Below, one piece after another: positions 30,101 to 32,832 of a stretch of 64,000 nt of DNA; the stretch's first letter is position 1; every line of letters starts with the position of its first letter. Origin of the DNA: Nocardia blacklockiae (lineage in GTDB: Bacteria; Actinomycetota; Actinomycetes; Mycobacteriales; Mycobacteriaceae). The DNA lies in NCBI RefSeq assembly GCF_015477355.1, contig NZ_JADLRJ010000003.1, forward strand, positions 434,001 through 498,000, in the 5' to 3' direction. Made by a program: the position numbers and the translations under genes. Below the pieces are notes generated by a model that saw nothing but the letters and a program-made list of their open reading frames with translations, searched no databases and had not been told where the DNA came from.

Positions 30101-30579
30101 AAGGCTTCCCGAAATGCCGTGCCGCGCTGGATGAGCCAGGTCAGACTGCGGCGGCGTGCCTGGCCCGCGGCGATATCGGCGTTGATCCGGGCGGTCACCG
30201 ACTGGGTGCCGATGCTGGCGGCGACTGTCGCCACCAGTGCGATGCCGATCGCTCGCAGCGTGTACTGCTCGAGTTCCAAGGTGTTGGCGGCGTCGTACTG
30301 GAACCGGGCCAAGGCGTCGAAGGCCTCGGCCTGGGCGCGGCCGTGTTCGGTCTGCTGCCGCAGCGCCTCCCGGATCGCGCTGCCGGTCTCGCCGCTGATC
30401 GCCGCGGTCGTCGCGCGTTCGGCCAGGTGTTCCAGCCGGGCGGTGACCTCGGTAACCCGCTTTCCCGACCGCACCAGCGCGTCCGCTACTTCGCGCATAT
30501 CGCTGGGGTTTCCGACGGGGCAGTGGCCCAATATCCAGCGGGTGGCCCAGTCGGGCAGCCCGGGGGCGAGCGTGGTCAC
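9163..30579 (-). CDS. Giant multidomain protein, about 7,138 residues, WXG100-like head to APH-like kinase tail
   Basis: This is one uninterrupted 21.4-kb frame. I place the start at GTG 30579 because it forms a GTGA overlap with the stop of the upstream WXG100 gene; GTG 30594 is the longer alternative. Residue numbers use 30579. Order: WXG100-like head with hydrophobic segments (1-327), low-complexity linker (327-1322), RsbW-like ATPase (1324-1474), sigma-like region, four LuxR HTHs, an unknown region, four more LuxR HTHs with a second sigma-like region, a kinase-like domain, two GntR HTHs, a calpain-like protease, an ART-like segment, DUF218, MFS, a Tox-PL-like domain, three LuxR HTHs, LacI-like HTHs, a second MFS and an APH-like kinase. 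The domains continue in the same frame, and their motifs are intact in most cases, so this is a real gene. It ends the four-gene operon. The head suggests type VII secretion-related origin, but MFS and HTH modules would be useless outside the cell. A polyprotein or membrane-tethered signalling role is inferred. Confidence 0.9.
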   Translation of the reverse strand: MTTLAPGLPDWATRWILGHCPVGNPSDMREVADALVRSGKRVTEVTARLEHLAERATTAAISGETGSAIREALRQQTEHGRAQAEAFDALARFQYDAANTLELEQYTLRAIGIALVATVAASIGTQSVTARINADIAAGQARRRSLTWLIQRGTAFREAFPHLAPALSGFVLGSVSMGGATAAAEYAQILNGPGEPGGVTEMDWGKVGIAAAAGGVGGATAGLLARSLAPGLQQLAASLDLPMPTLLAVIGTTGLSGAGAGLTGGLTAYGLSGGEITGRSLAEMMLIGAAGGVAAGLVPAVVAARAASAAHVPATGDAAPRNSAEALARSSEFDSASGVPEFPAGDGVSGSHAERSSTGPAAHPESAGDGHTARPELSPEMLRTGREIAAEFSRNVRPDDFAPEARAGAMEFAAQNATDTPAGLGRFRPLELSQWQRMADAEAHQMLAGLGGTDAPPGGTSAPPASPSADGTGTPSTAGSGAPSAGDSGSPSTGGSGTPSAGGSGSPSSGAGSSSGRDAVWTKIFDHMKAGAVGSDSSAPATGMPNRTIIGQPPSASTGAGDAGTAQMVLAGNVIHVGAAGADAGPPPGQLPLGPMMNADGPAPSTGSPQTHVATATTLGGGTGTGLAEQAPVAQGGSSPPTGTGPSGPGRGSGLTDQPPGDANSPFDLSFLDGPAPENPGAKTTPGRDAPTTSTQNPGTAPGRDASPTPGQNTGNPTGPDTPTATGQNPGTTPARNTVTAPDAAASTPQPGTGTTPAQGVSAPVNGTPPLTGAPAAGEPKAATPPSYTTGTQPPTTSAQAGATPPPVTPPASSTLPHPSPAATAPASGPSPATPPGPTPPSSPFPAPAGTNTTPGNTLYPAAAAAGAGAVALPTTDPTSQDQQPDTEPTAAAQTPALGNTPASPGRTDSAPVGAEANSSGPQADAQATPPPGGTPLTTPPGPPPVGAWPFAQAPAAPSPEPAATATPPDQAATSPAASPNTAATSTAPAAASHQSGPDPVGRSPAAPAPVPTAAHVPVTPGTTAAVAAALGMAVASQAPGPTAAAMGSTPPGDQERSDDGLHKTPDMYPGPVPADATPHVPITHPDPHRAPEFGSNKDRPDEWKQPSGTEYVIPGGPETTAEPPEDAIPIIAHPEQPAVPAKSNALPNTYRPPIGADPLDSRDEDREGARRQPIPDVSPLPRDNASPDTGLFGPEELPQESPARSRYATAPDPSAPGAPQNPSHPPQLNPHSLEYLFDQSGVPAVGGVPRTEPAPPLRKRRGPALPRPTMQAPTGGGDPKRRRRKDQPEPTPPQPPDRPITAPDDPESGRAAAQPAARPSTARLRDTFVVRRAGEDTGTVGDEGPRVQAVGRAREWVRTLPETLPWLTEDQIGTAELLISELVANSLRHTTGRVEIIITTTDSDATRETRFAVTDDSEVVPQHTGMPDVDAERGRGGAFVDMLADANGTDPLPTGKSTWFELHQPFGDTPGGAVTATPDDGNPGSDSAAPATEPARPVSAPRPPEPPRPAADRPDTARESDRTEPEIPPEMQDRYGRSTFHYVRQVLGAASNDAARARLVQLAQQINHTVFAVATRQGWEAPEGTAIETWLRRLADDVVKHTFFREIRSGVLDTLRTGAVRGSGEDDRLLSAMSREVFEAGWEEDLSQTERLWLQRRFWLGLDPTAAAMSRTTGTSWSAGLIDMDAVAIERLLDSVRRRTGVPPAAEVAAETRSASGQGEPEAPTETPAPTTEPDRHGLTAHDLELVRMVAAGLSNDDIAGRLDRSASRVKFYLKQIGDTLGKNGRSGIVSAARELGLLDEAEIAPSLRTRPNLVLTEQEKTVLDLVSQGRSNKDVAAELGLSPLTVKAHLARIGGKLGITDRAGMVARALHSRLLPTTDEGSAFELSDPEREILGLVAEGMSNKEIAVSTGLSFEQVKGHLNRIGGKAGTRDRAGMVGRALRSEALLLTTPASDNEPVGVALSAAEIAVLGLVEKGWTNKQIGSARGISPATVSAYLIRIGLKLRASGRAASVQAAVDRGIDLEPEPAPKQPGGGTATPPGPATGFVPDIDPAEVLDAGRPRRRRPATYIPAGLPMEALAFNVNPQDGRPWDGGQQPELPRVTAPSPLGNTKAANVSDPSNDGASTPWSEPAGPPPASTQPAPATTTPWSDVDVTPTDQAAAPEQVAAQHVRDRAAAPATTPPTPAPASIVVHTPPEIEQLSGDNVTSVGGLITAVEVSSETDTLVLHAVESRGPSHNELRSRLGISWATTFEIDDLTVTCNIRYRNHDDGRVDTWIVFQNPSIDHPRWDTLRHSIDIALAAHFPGRTVRVDEWHYYGDNWENPHRIDRASRKLTPDTEPGVPAAPLPEAQGQTRINYRLGAEKPGPHDAGLFTGGETAGGRPVTSRTEYDGMKSPHRFGPYAGHKNVDVVVLGQAQDGTFLGPEKTGFTTNGLRPFLMLRSGTFITCAEGEHTDLLSSYLAEHASENERQQSSIPDAPTIVAGFGLWQMTEGAPELVSLFSGAFYAESKVSSKARVQLLHRLGERIDLSTIKFEFVSDSVGPAWWAPAENEGDAAAAHLVPEPGELVQIAKFRDELRKHLRGGTDHFSFAVTHVQAPYSGGLTFGVVYEPVLGEPATATVHVSPASTTAEARYDSFDPGTEPERTYPAFRTAHEVLTRWLTASGFHWADGTEALLSPAPPENSSAAIVPTPGPTPAGTPWKQAAPVAMADPASSVTAGPATGEPAAANSGTPWGRSADKDAQPNRRGRTDSTTGREQEPGTPQTLTDPETAVLELVYRGHVTADIAQTLGMSTSSVRSHQARAAKKFGTSGVVTTVLAAKRGGLIDCGAAAPIGDVRLTEEQRELLSRMAAGETDEKIGESWGVSPAAVQRRRNRIGAVLDATGSVPIFMKALRLGIIDDDGATSEAYDEVLAVDMEAALAQELPEAGRVLGFLDRAEAFREASTAPLPEFASTAAARLWELLEEATFQLTRTGDPAAGLAPLHTICQVLTEVRTRLPDEQAAQHALDAVRALHDQLSALHEAPRSLRHRSARVWAAASESLGDDSAVATSVERAMRRLHDIAAAADTRPLISHREKEVLALIGEGCGDEEIAVRLGITPGTVGQHVKNLRRKLGRGKRSELPTMAARAEDAGTADHMLASVWRWASAAPLSEREREILRMHGEGMSTAEIATALGCATGTVRNHVRHLLYKTGLNTRADLTEALASSPTSDPLQAEFRTQVYVRAASTVEQRTRRGVLKLNAMQKRRLTEEITDETFLVAAQRIPTDAPDPGGALAVIFREVAHDHLQSAQHRHSIWSALPASMRTGRYARSFVLADRQQLRERLEALRNAHPALHRCLALRHVTQLSEQRTAELMKYGVSVIRAMEYRAAQIVAGIPPESMLVYDEGPAALAPAATSAPAPAPHPAAAPTPTANLPKPEKGTTRRVEPGDPPGFLGLPNPDDLFGNPLPPLDRRLRDQQRNLGIFNVDGGGFAHGGRKPETGAPPAGSGAAAEPTEQQAPAARKGATEGVRNARVKQAVLVECTAGLDVTKALEVGRALAARTDADWQDAVDALPDDERAALQRAGGGRKGPPDPPDDTPPPRELRRRAIAKVVAALTAEPTHNAETTAREPVPSLPSSTELRPLGGTTGRSMTYAEATDVVAAALRRLPDDVPTDLVTVEVGDFVVFIADTGDTDPGPRATLEARVLEALTQLNVAGVPRLFYAGNTFRMPGGGRAMVRIQSRTPTAVRTGNPVPALTEPALRAVYKRLGVLPAEHDDTRTHLRRLITIETVIADALFDDLGGLFTTLEIPENPFAPVLQQLPFLDQDRFQVLHFDPRFGHLLIAAVDGRIVVFDTEFAKREAQHHDRPGLFDEPEPPGGYIYGGPTLTLLLQIQRILHGLARLDSAANTGSLTPEQLAFTRTALLRAFATARPAWGQQSTLPPVPVTAAIGVWHALGTDIDVELLRALDDRALLRNLSAGFPIKTTLAEAFRQAIRSGRLPAHRQLPSAAQLAHHFEISPANAGFVYAELRNEGLVEAQQGRGTVVAETTEQAESTTRPADPGFAVQGVVAADELCRQLTGRTTVTAIAEGLRTAIMEGGLSPGWKLPPHKEIADGLGVSGSTVARAYRKLRDEGHLAVHHGAGTVVADPEVAARAKRAAFMAAYQARNRLWHSPPSDDPTRGHVDRYGPDGEPALPEEMHYGAVRLVLPEATAPVEGVQNEWGNCYVIAGVNASGAVARDAIVGMVSQVGETVVVRAAFGTYTLNATLPFYADGRPAYATSPDGSTLVAYIEKAAAAHFGSYRAVEAGNAADFMYWALGDRYPETNIVDVRTMPVEDIRAVLTARVPVAVNIVPPERPDDVPADLDDHNLLKKHVYVPAHLAADGGVVLLNPWGRKHSVGMTVDILHGINASLHWVSTERYQPPTEAAERTSDTRALTPVLPHPTPWHPDGEPAANTTASPDSTASDEDPRQLLGVPDGVDPMPSAADRNTDVEYALASLARHHDHFPVEFTTDPGLVYIPEPGRPPAEVLADGVAPKSAGPLTTYRNVEQARRWSTTGRVYVARPDAGFLRADPDGSVQLIGGVAGRYILGYYDFGPEVPATLPYGFTTPAARTGVWTPNTEYGPLAWAKSPVSQADSNDSTDDALAAWLRELSDQGIDPDQLMADLALVWEFLRVDPKWALDARHHYDAVIMFGSPDDGGSAVVANLTNEHGLSDVPVVFSGYDKNAAAAGEPQRPWNTEAARFRLGAERTGVGAFEVIEEYEAANTRQNAINSVAELKDRGHPVGSIVAVCTPHHARRVWATITKKVPEVHTVAVVSAQVSLDNYLRHGLRSAGQPDPSPQHIVTEILKEIRRLMETPRLGLIVHQAIPQNVVAAYRETSRKLGVPLAKNLDEFIKAPTNPAHDGPAPEAAAEPAPAARSAHPARTAGLPGFLGVPDLDDPFEDRGDPFYQGHKRARGKERVERFAKPHATGGGEAPGGQPGPKGEQGVPAEPDTGNPPAATPDNAVPATTEPASEEPATTAAAPDNATAAKDSLIHVIRTEPGVGMRLGSEFLNTTGFEIMHTMTELYFMKEAGAGVAGAVGLATQVPYFAGALIAGHMTDHIRPKYLMLGSQVAMATGGLAATVGLASGGAYAVPLLIGTTLMGAASSVVYSSAAGKVIIEMVGEAQVGLARFNNLKMNATRVLGKGVGPAALQTGPWMAPLIDTATSLVNLASLWKLPATVAAPNPNKTEQIGLRESITEGVRALQGLPLRRRQNTNLGLTNFYLGLQSLQFTAMLTESGLTEWEQGAALALIPLGGLVGNVVRGNWITKAPIETLLTARLAGLAVPAIIQAATDNLWLASAAFAGTWAVLGTAGIPVAAYMARTIPSEVRGRVASLTTVTTRGAFALGPAIAGGSIALFGSDATGVSVAATFGTIAAWSVYKRLFKARKLLDCINQTAAVIRELGLAEGTALWKWQKRPKHLEKAIATQLVEMEIGPGKPDPVTRTIADVRNLKDGADTAVLLLDDGTRMHALTITNTDNARGGNVVVFDTNITRPGDPHTDPDDPERIPRVRTVEEWKQNYPDIEEAFVAFLTTDDEDDLTSLHPRDPALKAPRKDGTVLGPLGDEHPAAPAPATQPGDGTIRLPAPGEAEVVRLFADGMPRETLGAVLAMPPHRVDEFLEQLADKVGGSGEPGAAAAAPVELSADRAELLRTIAGTLSDAADHRPCAVDATIADRFRSRMAAESPAGKTRVADGPATGRERAVLRLAAEGLSARAIGRALGVSDGTVRADLDALAAKLGAADRNALIHAAHEVWAADHPEPEPQPNEDVRLQPRELQTLGLLAANRSTTDIADELGLTQRAVRVVRSRLRAKIGIKDVDAMVEWARGRGILPELPAPAAVPDVRPPFDRALLARTAAELCAPAALEDVNATLPAGSGRATEPLPGSALPNARTTLAEQLAVAPGIVTPGALRLALTLLAEQTQGVNPGTVAAFDGPAALRWLGNQLRFQAGQEAATRAAALTELVWPDDAEQPATDGDVLGQSAFDARRRELEHGLREVIGVVELHPPHPMTTGEIIAELHHVATVAGAPELAQLADAAESFLCAPGPQPPPADPVQIFTMRRQLAEHLDVGVDETTRAHARTLAADETVAPRIRMLAERFAELSPVDAAAVPTAADVAHAAGVGKPYVSAVFNARFDERKPRFGETVQRVLVAARRLGVLPDRADLRGLLDPGFDRERFRPPRWVGGEFVPARFRPQPDRTALADASGLAKGVVREAVKGTATPDELRRVRAAADTIGFWYHPDSPLGTAGPEAAPRPLAPGPTGFVDPEAPFDGPDHPWKPARAQIGELGTVHVDGGGHGKWWRKPKGQPGSRVDAPAEPAAAPEPAAAAESGPAEKPVPVRELLTTNKAYRQLYISNAISGLGDSVQQSSLPLLTLSLTGSPMAAGLTQFALWVPSVLFELPAGYAADFLDRGRTMRNAQWIALSTAAGAGAAITFGAPHIGLVLAGTTLVEGTAAKFYARSLRGTVRDLVTVEQLPSANRMTAVERYLAGTAGRVLGPALLGLNQVLPFAVNTASFALNQVSLAKLRKDLPEHVAGERRSFRYALSDIRDGAAQIWRDPFLRLYTAVTPLTNASIGVLNLRTAAIVDEATMPGIAAGVVLGAGAIGGVIGGFLPHNLIGKAPVKILYPAALLGFTGVAALQALTTNPFVAAVGALGTSVIGVGMNVRVENHLQENVPQEFYNRAASARDLVLSSGTAAGGLLGGAMLQAHGVDAAGWAPVAVIGAAAAGVTMRRLGTYVHRVFGFPWRTKETDDATATEPPPRTPLRPVTPVRHFAIPSGEAQRLFEQVRGLEPDFAGTGNRLNIVDTSSGPAVVRFGKEQRPEAFLKKWMPEHAAIEYVRESDVRTPELLYAGTHPATCTEFTVVRYVRSETRPFDDPQLPHWLPDLLNQVRTLSSLPLPAGMDMDVPQWQSQMIQYADEAYDNLPDVQRARLDELGIGPLSRYVQPDSSRSGDPVVFSHNDLWPMNLGLDAKKKLWIFDWELAGPGDPVFNTSFFLDRIGNPNAKTVAEVTARFGEWVLSVNPGVDIEAGLRMYNRMEYWRGAAMTAGALPEYVAADPDIFEPWVGFYHRAFSRNPDWPDFSRDELRTILRRWLD
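9166..10140 (-). other. Giant protein: C-terminal aminoglycoside-phosphotransferase-like kinase
   Basis: Residues about 6814-7138. VVFSHNDLWPMNLG has the full Brenner motif (His7002, Asp7004, Asn7009), and IFDWELAGPGDP supplies Asp7022. A nucleotide-binding VVRFGKEQ strand lies N-terminal. It looks catalytically competent. Choline or aminoglycoside kinase-like substrates are possible; none can be named. Confidence 0.8.
10215..11455 (-). other. Giant protein: MFS transporter module 2
   Basis: Residues about 6375-6789. NAISGLGDSVQQSSLPLLTL, the loop with LPAGYAADFLDRGRTMRNAQ and later QENVPQEFYNRAAS match MFS_3-type permeases. It is complete in length and is followed directly by the kinase module. 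Confidence 0.83.
11720..12150 (-). other. Giant protein: LacI-like HTH pair
   Basis: Residues about 6144-6287. TAADVAHAAGVGKPYVSAVF, followed by VQRVLVAARRLGVLPDRA, matches the LacI headpiece and hinge-helix pattern. A second, partial copy reads DRTALADASGLAKGVVREAV, then VRAAADTIGFWYHP. Confidence 0.6.
12970..13720 (-). other. Giant protein: LuxR-type HTH cluster C, one degenerate and two conserved
   Basis: Residues about 5621-5870. The first copy (GEAEVVRLFADGMPRETLG) is degenerate. The second (GRERAVLRLAAEGLSARAIG) and third (PRELQTLGLLAANRSTTDIA) keep the GerE pattern. Confidence 0.75.
13970..14300 (-). other. Giant protein: papain-fold Tox-PL-like domain
   Basis: Residues about 5427-5537, directly after MFS module 1. 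DCINQTAAVIRELG (Cys5428), RMHALTITN (His5506) and NVVVFDTNI (Asp5525) give a Cys-His-Asp order as in protein-glutamine deamidase/papain-fold toxins. The domain is short. Confidence 0.5.
14310..15480 (-). other. Giant protein: MFS transporter module 1
   Basis: Residues about 5034-5424, the size of a complete transporter. It has hydrophobic helices with AGHMTDHIRPKYLMLGSQ (the A-like loop between helices 2 and 3) and a second-half SEVRGRVASLT. It resembles MFS_3/enterobactin-exporter-like permeases. Confidence 0.82.
15930..16690 (-). other. Giant protein: DUF218/YdcF-like domain
   Basis: Residues about 4630-4884. HYDAVIMFGSPDDGG, VVFSGYDKN, the ANTRQNAINSV helix and VCTPHHARRVWATI match the SanA/YdcF-like fold, with its conserved NT-x-x-NA and H-x-x-R motifs. 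Confidence 0.72.
16740..17110 (-). other. Giant protein: segment with weak ADP-ribosyltransferase-like pattern
   Basis: Residues about 4490-4614. GLVYIPEPGRPPAEVLADGV followed by YRNVEQARRWSTTGRVYVAR and GRYILGYYDF recalls the order of motifs in cholera-toxin-type transferases (arginine strand, STS-like strand). The catalytic Glu is not identifiable, so this is tentative. Confidence 0.25.
17355..17975 (-). other. Giant protein: calpain-like (papain-fold) cysteine protease domain
   Basis: Residues about 4202-4409. The Cys motif EWGNCYVIAGV (Cys4213), the His motif KKHVYVP (His4362) and the Asn motif LLNPWGRKHS (Asn4379) have the order, spacing (149 and 17) and the diagnostic Asn-Pro-Trp-Gly of calpain-family peptidases. 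All three catalytic residues are present. Confidence 0.78.
18175..18680 (-). other. Giant protein: two GntR-type winged-helix domains
   Basis: Residues about 3967-4135. Both copies follow the GntR plan: AIRSGRLPAHRQLPSAAQLA then FVYAELRNEGLVEAQQGRGT, and AIMEGGLSPGWKLPPHKEIA then VARAYRKLRDEGHLAVHHGA. The wing motif GRGTVV / GAGTVV is present in both. Confidence 0.88.
18810..19715 (-). other. Giant protein: kinase-like (APH-fold) domain with altered catalytic loop
   Basis: Residues about 3622-3924. HFDPRFGHLL takes the place of the HxDxxxxN loop: His3820, Asp3822, and His3827 where Asn is expected. Asp3841 lies in VVFDTEF, equivalent to the metal-binding Asp. It is probably a pseudokinase or an unusual kinase; assignment is by motif spacing. 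Confidence 0.55.
20440..22290 (-). other. Giant protein: LuxR-type HTH cluster B (2+2) and sigma-like region 2
   Basis: Residues about 2764-3381. Two HTHs (near 22,290-21,880) are followed by a helical spacer, then two well-conserved HTHs (HREKEVLALIGEG and SEREREILRMHGEG, near 21,360-20,945). A helical stretch with LKLNAMQKRRLTEE and ALRHVTQLSEQRTAELM resembles sigma regions 2 and 4. Confidence 0.75.
22555..23990 (-). other. Giant protein: unrecognised globular region
   Basis: Residues about 2197-2675. Non-repetitive sequence with VDEWHYYGDNWENPHRID and FITCAEGEHTDLL stretches and mixed alpha/beta character. No family is recognised. Its position between low-complexity linkers is where polymorphic toxin or sensor domains often sit. 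Confidence 0.5.
24510..25375 (-). other. Giant protein: LuxR-type HTH cluster A, four tandem domains
   Basis: Residues about 1735-2024. Each about 65-residue unit follows the LuxR_C/GerE pattern: a helix with LTEQEKTVLDLVSQGRSNKD, a turn with AAELGLS, then TVKAHLARIGGKLG. The four units begin near 25,370, 25,130, 24,920 and 24,695. The conserved Glu, Ile/Val and Lys-Leu-Gly positions are kept in all but the last, which has LKLRAS. Confidence 0.88.
25490..25980 (-). other. Giant protein: sigma-factor-like helical region 1
   Basis: Residues about 1534-1697. Helices STFHYVRQVLG, IETWLRRLADDVVKHTFF and SQTERLWLQRRFWLGLD resemble the arrangement of ECF sigma region 2 and 4, but the conserved motifs are weak. 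A similar block follows the second LuxR cluster, so this is a recurrent module. Confidence 0.4.
26160..26610 (-). other. Giant protein module: RsbW-like histidine-kinase-type ATPase
   Basis: Residues 1324-1474. The N-box ELLISELVANSLRHT, the strand FAVTDDS and the G2-like GRGGAFVDMLADANG match the HATPase_c_2 anti-sigma-factor kinases of actinobacteria. The N-box Glu and Asn are present. Confidence 0.8.
26615..29599 (-). other. Giant protein: about 1,000-residue Pro/Gly/Ser/Thr low-complexity linker
   Basis: Residues 327-1322. It includes short Gly-Ser-Pro repeats (GSGSPSTGGSGTPSAGG type, near 29,040-29,175) and NPGT-PGRDA repeats (near 28,300-28,540). No folded domain is recognisable except short segments such as AVWTKIFDHMKAGAVG. 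Confidence 0.85.
29600..30579 (-). other. Giant protein module 1: WXG100-like N-terminal domain and hydrophobic Gly/Ala segments
   Basis: Residues 1-327. The first 95 residues (PGLPDWATRWILGHCPVGN, then helices with REVADALVRSGKRVTEVTAR) match the helical head of actinobacterial WXG100-like giant toxins. Several hydrophobic stretches follow: AIGIALVATVAASIG, GFVLGSVSMGGATAAAEY, IAAAAGGVGGATAGLLA and LIGAAGGVAAGLVPAVVAA. This head-plus-glycine-rich-hydrophobic arrangement is typical of those proteins. Confidence 0.7.
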
Positions 30580-32249
30580 CGCGAATCCGACCACCCGCGG
30601 GCGCTCTCGACCAGCAGCAGGTGCAGGACCTTCGCCGGTCCGCAGGCCTCTGCGCCACGCAACTCGACCTCGGTGAAGGCGCCGACCAAGGGCCCGGTGG
30701 CGTCGTGCCCACCGAAGTCACTGTCCAGCAATTGGTTTCGCCAGTCGCGATAGCCGCCGACCACGTGCGCGAGGGTGTCCCGCCCGGACCACGGTCCGCT
30801 GATCCGGTGATACTCGGTGATCAGCACCCGCTGCGCGGACCGGCGCGGTCGCGGCCCCGCCCGGCCCACCAGAATGCGGCCGAACGCCGTCGCCACAGCC
30901 GAATATATCGGACGCTCAACGGTTTCGGGCAGCGCCCGCCCGGCCCGGACGTCCGACCGCGCGGCAACCGCCAGTCGCGCCGGATTCGCCACCAGCGCGC
31001 GATCGAGCAGGAGCCGCGGCTTGCTGTCCGGTGACGGCTCGGAACGCGCACGCCCCCACCGGATCTCCGCAACGCGACCACCCAGCTCCGCGATCTCGAG
31101 CCCTTCCAGTTCCGCGAACGGGTACTTGCCCAGCAACTCGTCGAGCGCCGCCGCGATTTCGCCGACGGTCTGTAGGCCCACTCCTGAGGTGTCGAACCCC
31201 GCGAGGCGCAGATCGTGGCGTTCGGCCAAGGCCCGCAGTGCATCCAGCGCACGGGGATCGGTCGGTGGCGTACCGGACTTCTTCGCCGCGGCCTTCTTCT
31301 CCTTGGCCGCCTTGCTCTTTCGCTCCGCTCGCGCGCGTTCCGCCGGCGTGGGGCTCGGCATACCGGGTTCCGGCCCGGAGATGCGCTGCGGTCGGCCACC
31401 CCCGAATCCGGGCCGCGACCACGGCGAACCGGCGGAGTTCGGCCGCGCCACGACGCGCCGGGACCGCGAGCCGCCGAGCGCGGGTCCGCCACCCCGCGAC
31501 CACGGCGTGTCGGCGTTCTTCCCGGCGCGGCCCGAGCCGCTGTCGCGCTGTGGCGAGGCGTTCGCCGACGGCCGCGCGGTGGGCGATTGCTGGGGCCCCG
31601 CGGTCGGCGGTGGGGTCGGACCGGCGGGCGCGGCCGGTGACCCGCTTGCGGCCTGATTCGGAACAGACTGTGCGGCAGGGGTTTCCGTGGCAGACGGCGA
31701 TTGCCCGGACGAGGGCGCGCTCTGGGGGGTGTACCCCGGAATCGGTTGCTGCGTCGGTCCCGTGGTCCCGCCGGAGGGTGTCACCGGCCCGGTACCAGCC
31801 GAAGGTCCGGTGTCGTTCGCCGGGTAGTCGGCAGGATTCACGGCGGCGGGTTGCCGCGGATCCGTGGCGACCGGATTCGGCGTGGACAGGCTCGGGTAGG
31901 TGCTAGGCGTGAGCAGCGGGGACAAGCCCGGGTCGGCGCCACTACCGCGAATCAGATCGCCCGCGTCGGTGTCCTGCTGGGCGAAATCGTCTGCGGCATC
32001 AGCGATTCCCTGACTGAGCGCATGCAGGTTGTCGACCAGATTCCGGTACCCCGTCAGGCTCTGCTCGGCCTGCGGCGTGTACGCCTCGCCGATCGCCCGG
32101 CCGGGCTCGTCGTGGCCCCACGGTTCGCCCTGACGGGTGAGTACGCTCTGCAACTCGTGGAGATCCTGCCGCGCCAGATCGGCGGTCGCGGACAGTTCGG
32201 CGAGCACGGCGCGCAGTAAGTCCTGATCGACGTCAAGCGATCGACTCAT
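30576..32249 (-). CDS. WXG100-type protein with proline-rich linker and unknown C-terminal domain
   Basis: The 557-residue protein begins with a helical WXG100-like hairpin (about residues 1-100: LDVDQDLLRAVLAELSATAD, then GEPWGHDEPGRAIGEAY), as in type VII secretion substrates and chaperones of actinobacteria. A Pro/Ser/Thr/Gln-rich linker (about 110-290) contains NADTPWSRGGG and SPWSRPGFGGG, and a Lys/Ala-rich basic helix follows (about 300-330). The C-terminal domain (about 340-557, with YPFAELEGLEIAELGGRVAE and VLITEYHRISGPWSGRDTLA) is not recognised. Its TGA overlaps the GTG start of the giant gene as GTGA, a sign of translational coupling. It may act as its chaperone or partner. No ESX core ATPase gene is in the window. 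Confidence 0.72.
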   Translation of the reverse strand: MSRSLDVDQDLLRAVLAELSATADLARQDLHELQSVLTRQGEPWGHDEPGRAIGEAYTPQAEQSLTGYRNLVDNLHALSQGIADAADDFAQQDTDAGDLIRGSGADPGLSPLLTPSTYPSLSTPNPVATDPRQPAAVNPADYPANDTGPSAGTGPVTPSGGTTGPTQQPIPGYTPQSAPSSGQSPSATETPAAQSVPNQAASGSPAAPAGPTPPPTAGPQQSPTARPSANASPQRDSGSGRAGKNADTPWSRGGGPALGGSRSRRVVARPNSAGSPWSRPGFGGGRPQRISGPEPGMPSPTPAERARAERKSKAAKEKKAAAKKSGTPPTDPRALDALRALAERHDLRLAGFDTSGVGLQTVGEIAAALDELLGKYPFAELEGLEIAELGGRVAEIRWGRARSEPSPDSKPRLLLDRALVANPARLAVAARSDVRAGRALPETVERPIYSAVATAFGRILVGRAGPRPRRSAQRVLITEYHRISGPWSGRDTLAHVVGGYRDWRNQLLDSDFGGHDATGPLVGAFTEVELRGAEACGPAKVLHLLLVESARGWSDSR

Positions 32250-32396
32250 GCCGACAAACCCTTCAGCTGCACCCGCGTGGCCGAAGAGACATTCTCTGTC
32301 ACTCTGCCCTCAATATTCGGGGCAGCGCTCCCCATAGGTGGGAATCGCCCTCGTGCGCAAACGGTGCGACGCGGTGGCCGGAGCGCCCGCACCTCG

Positions 32397-32804
32397 TCAA
32401 TCGTGCGCTGCCTCGCCTTCGGATTCCCGGAGGCTCGGTGCGCCGGGCACCAGATCGGGCAGATCGGGCATCTCCTCGGCGAACGGCGCGAGCAGTTGCC
32501 GCGTCTGCTCCTGCGCCTGCCGAGCCGCCGCCCGCCCCGCCTCGGCGACGGACCTGCCCAGCTGTTCCGCGGTCCCGCGCAGGGCGGCATCGGCGATCTG
32601 CACCTCGACGAGCACACCGGACGAATCGACGGTCACTTCGACCGAACCGTCCGCCGACTTCGCGGAGTGCCGGGCGGCCTCGATCTGCTGCCGCACCTCG
32701 GCAACCCGGCTCTGCTGCTCGGCGAGCAGGTCGAGCATCCGGTCGACCTGGTTGCGCATGCCGTAGTTGGCCGAGCGCAGCGCGTCCTGTTCCCAGATTT
32801 CCAT
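32397..32804 (-). CDS. YbaB/EbfC-like nucleoid-associated-fold protein
   Basis: The protein is 135 residues. A coiled helix (MRNQVDRMLDLLAEQQSRVA) leads into the beta-hairpin DGSVEVTVDSSGVLVEVQIA and a C-terminal helix, the layout of the YbaB/EbfC family. The acidic C-terminus (SLRESEGEAAHD) extends beyond the core. Small YbaB-like proteins are commonly encoded beside WXG100 proteins in actinobacterial type VII-related loci, where they are thought to be structural or chaperone-like rather than DNA-binding. It lies 28 bases after the immunity-like gene and 147 bases before the WXG100 gene, all on one strand. The 147-base gap has no clear terminator. Confidence 0.72.
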   Translation of the reverse strand: MEIWEQDALRSANYGMRNQVDRMLDLLAEQQSRVAEVRQQIEAARHSAKSADGSVEVTVDSSGVLVEVQIADAALRGTAEQLGRSVAEAGRAAARQAQEQTRQLLAPFAEEMPDLPDLVPGAPSLRESEGEAAHD

Positions 32805-32832
32805 CGGGTTCCACCTTCCGTCGGCGACCGGG

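Noticed and set aside
9163-30579. Giant gene as NRPS/PKS
   Set aside because: No adenylation, condensation, ketosynthase or carrier-protein motifs are present; the modules are regulatory, proteolytic, transport and kinase types.
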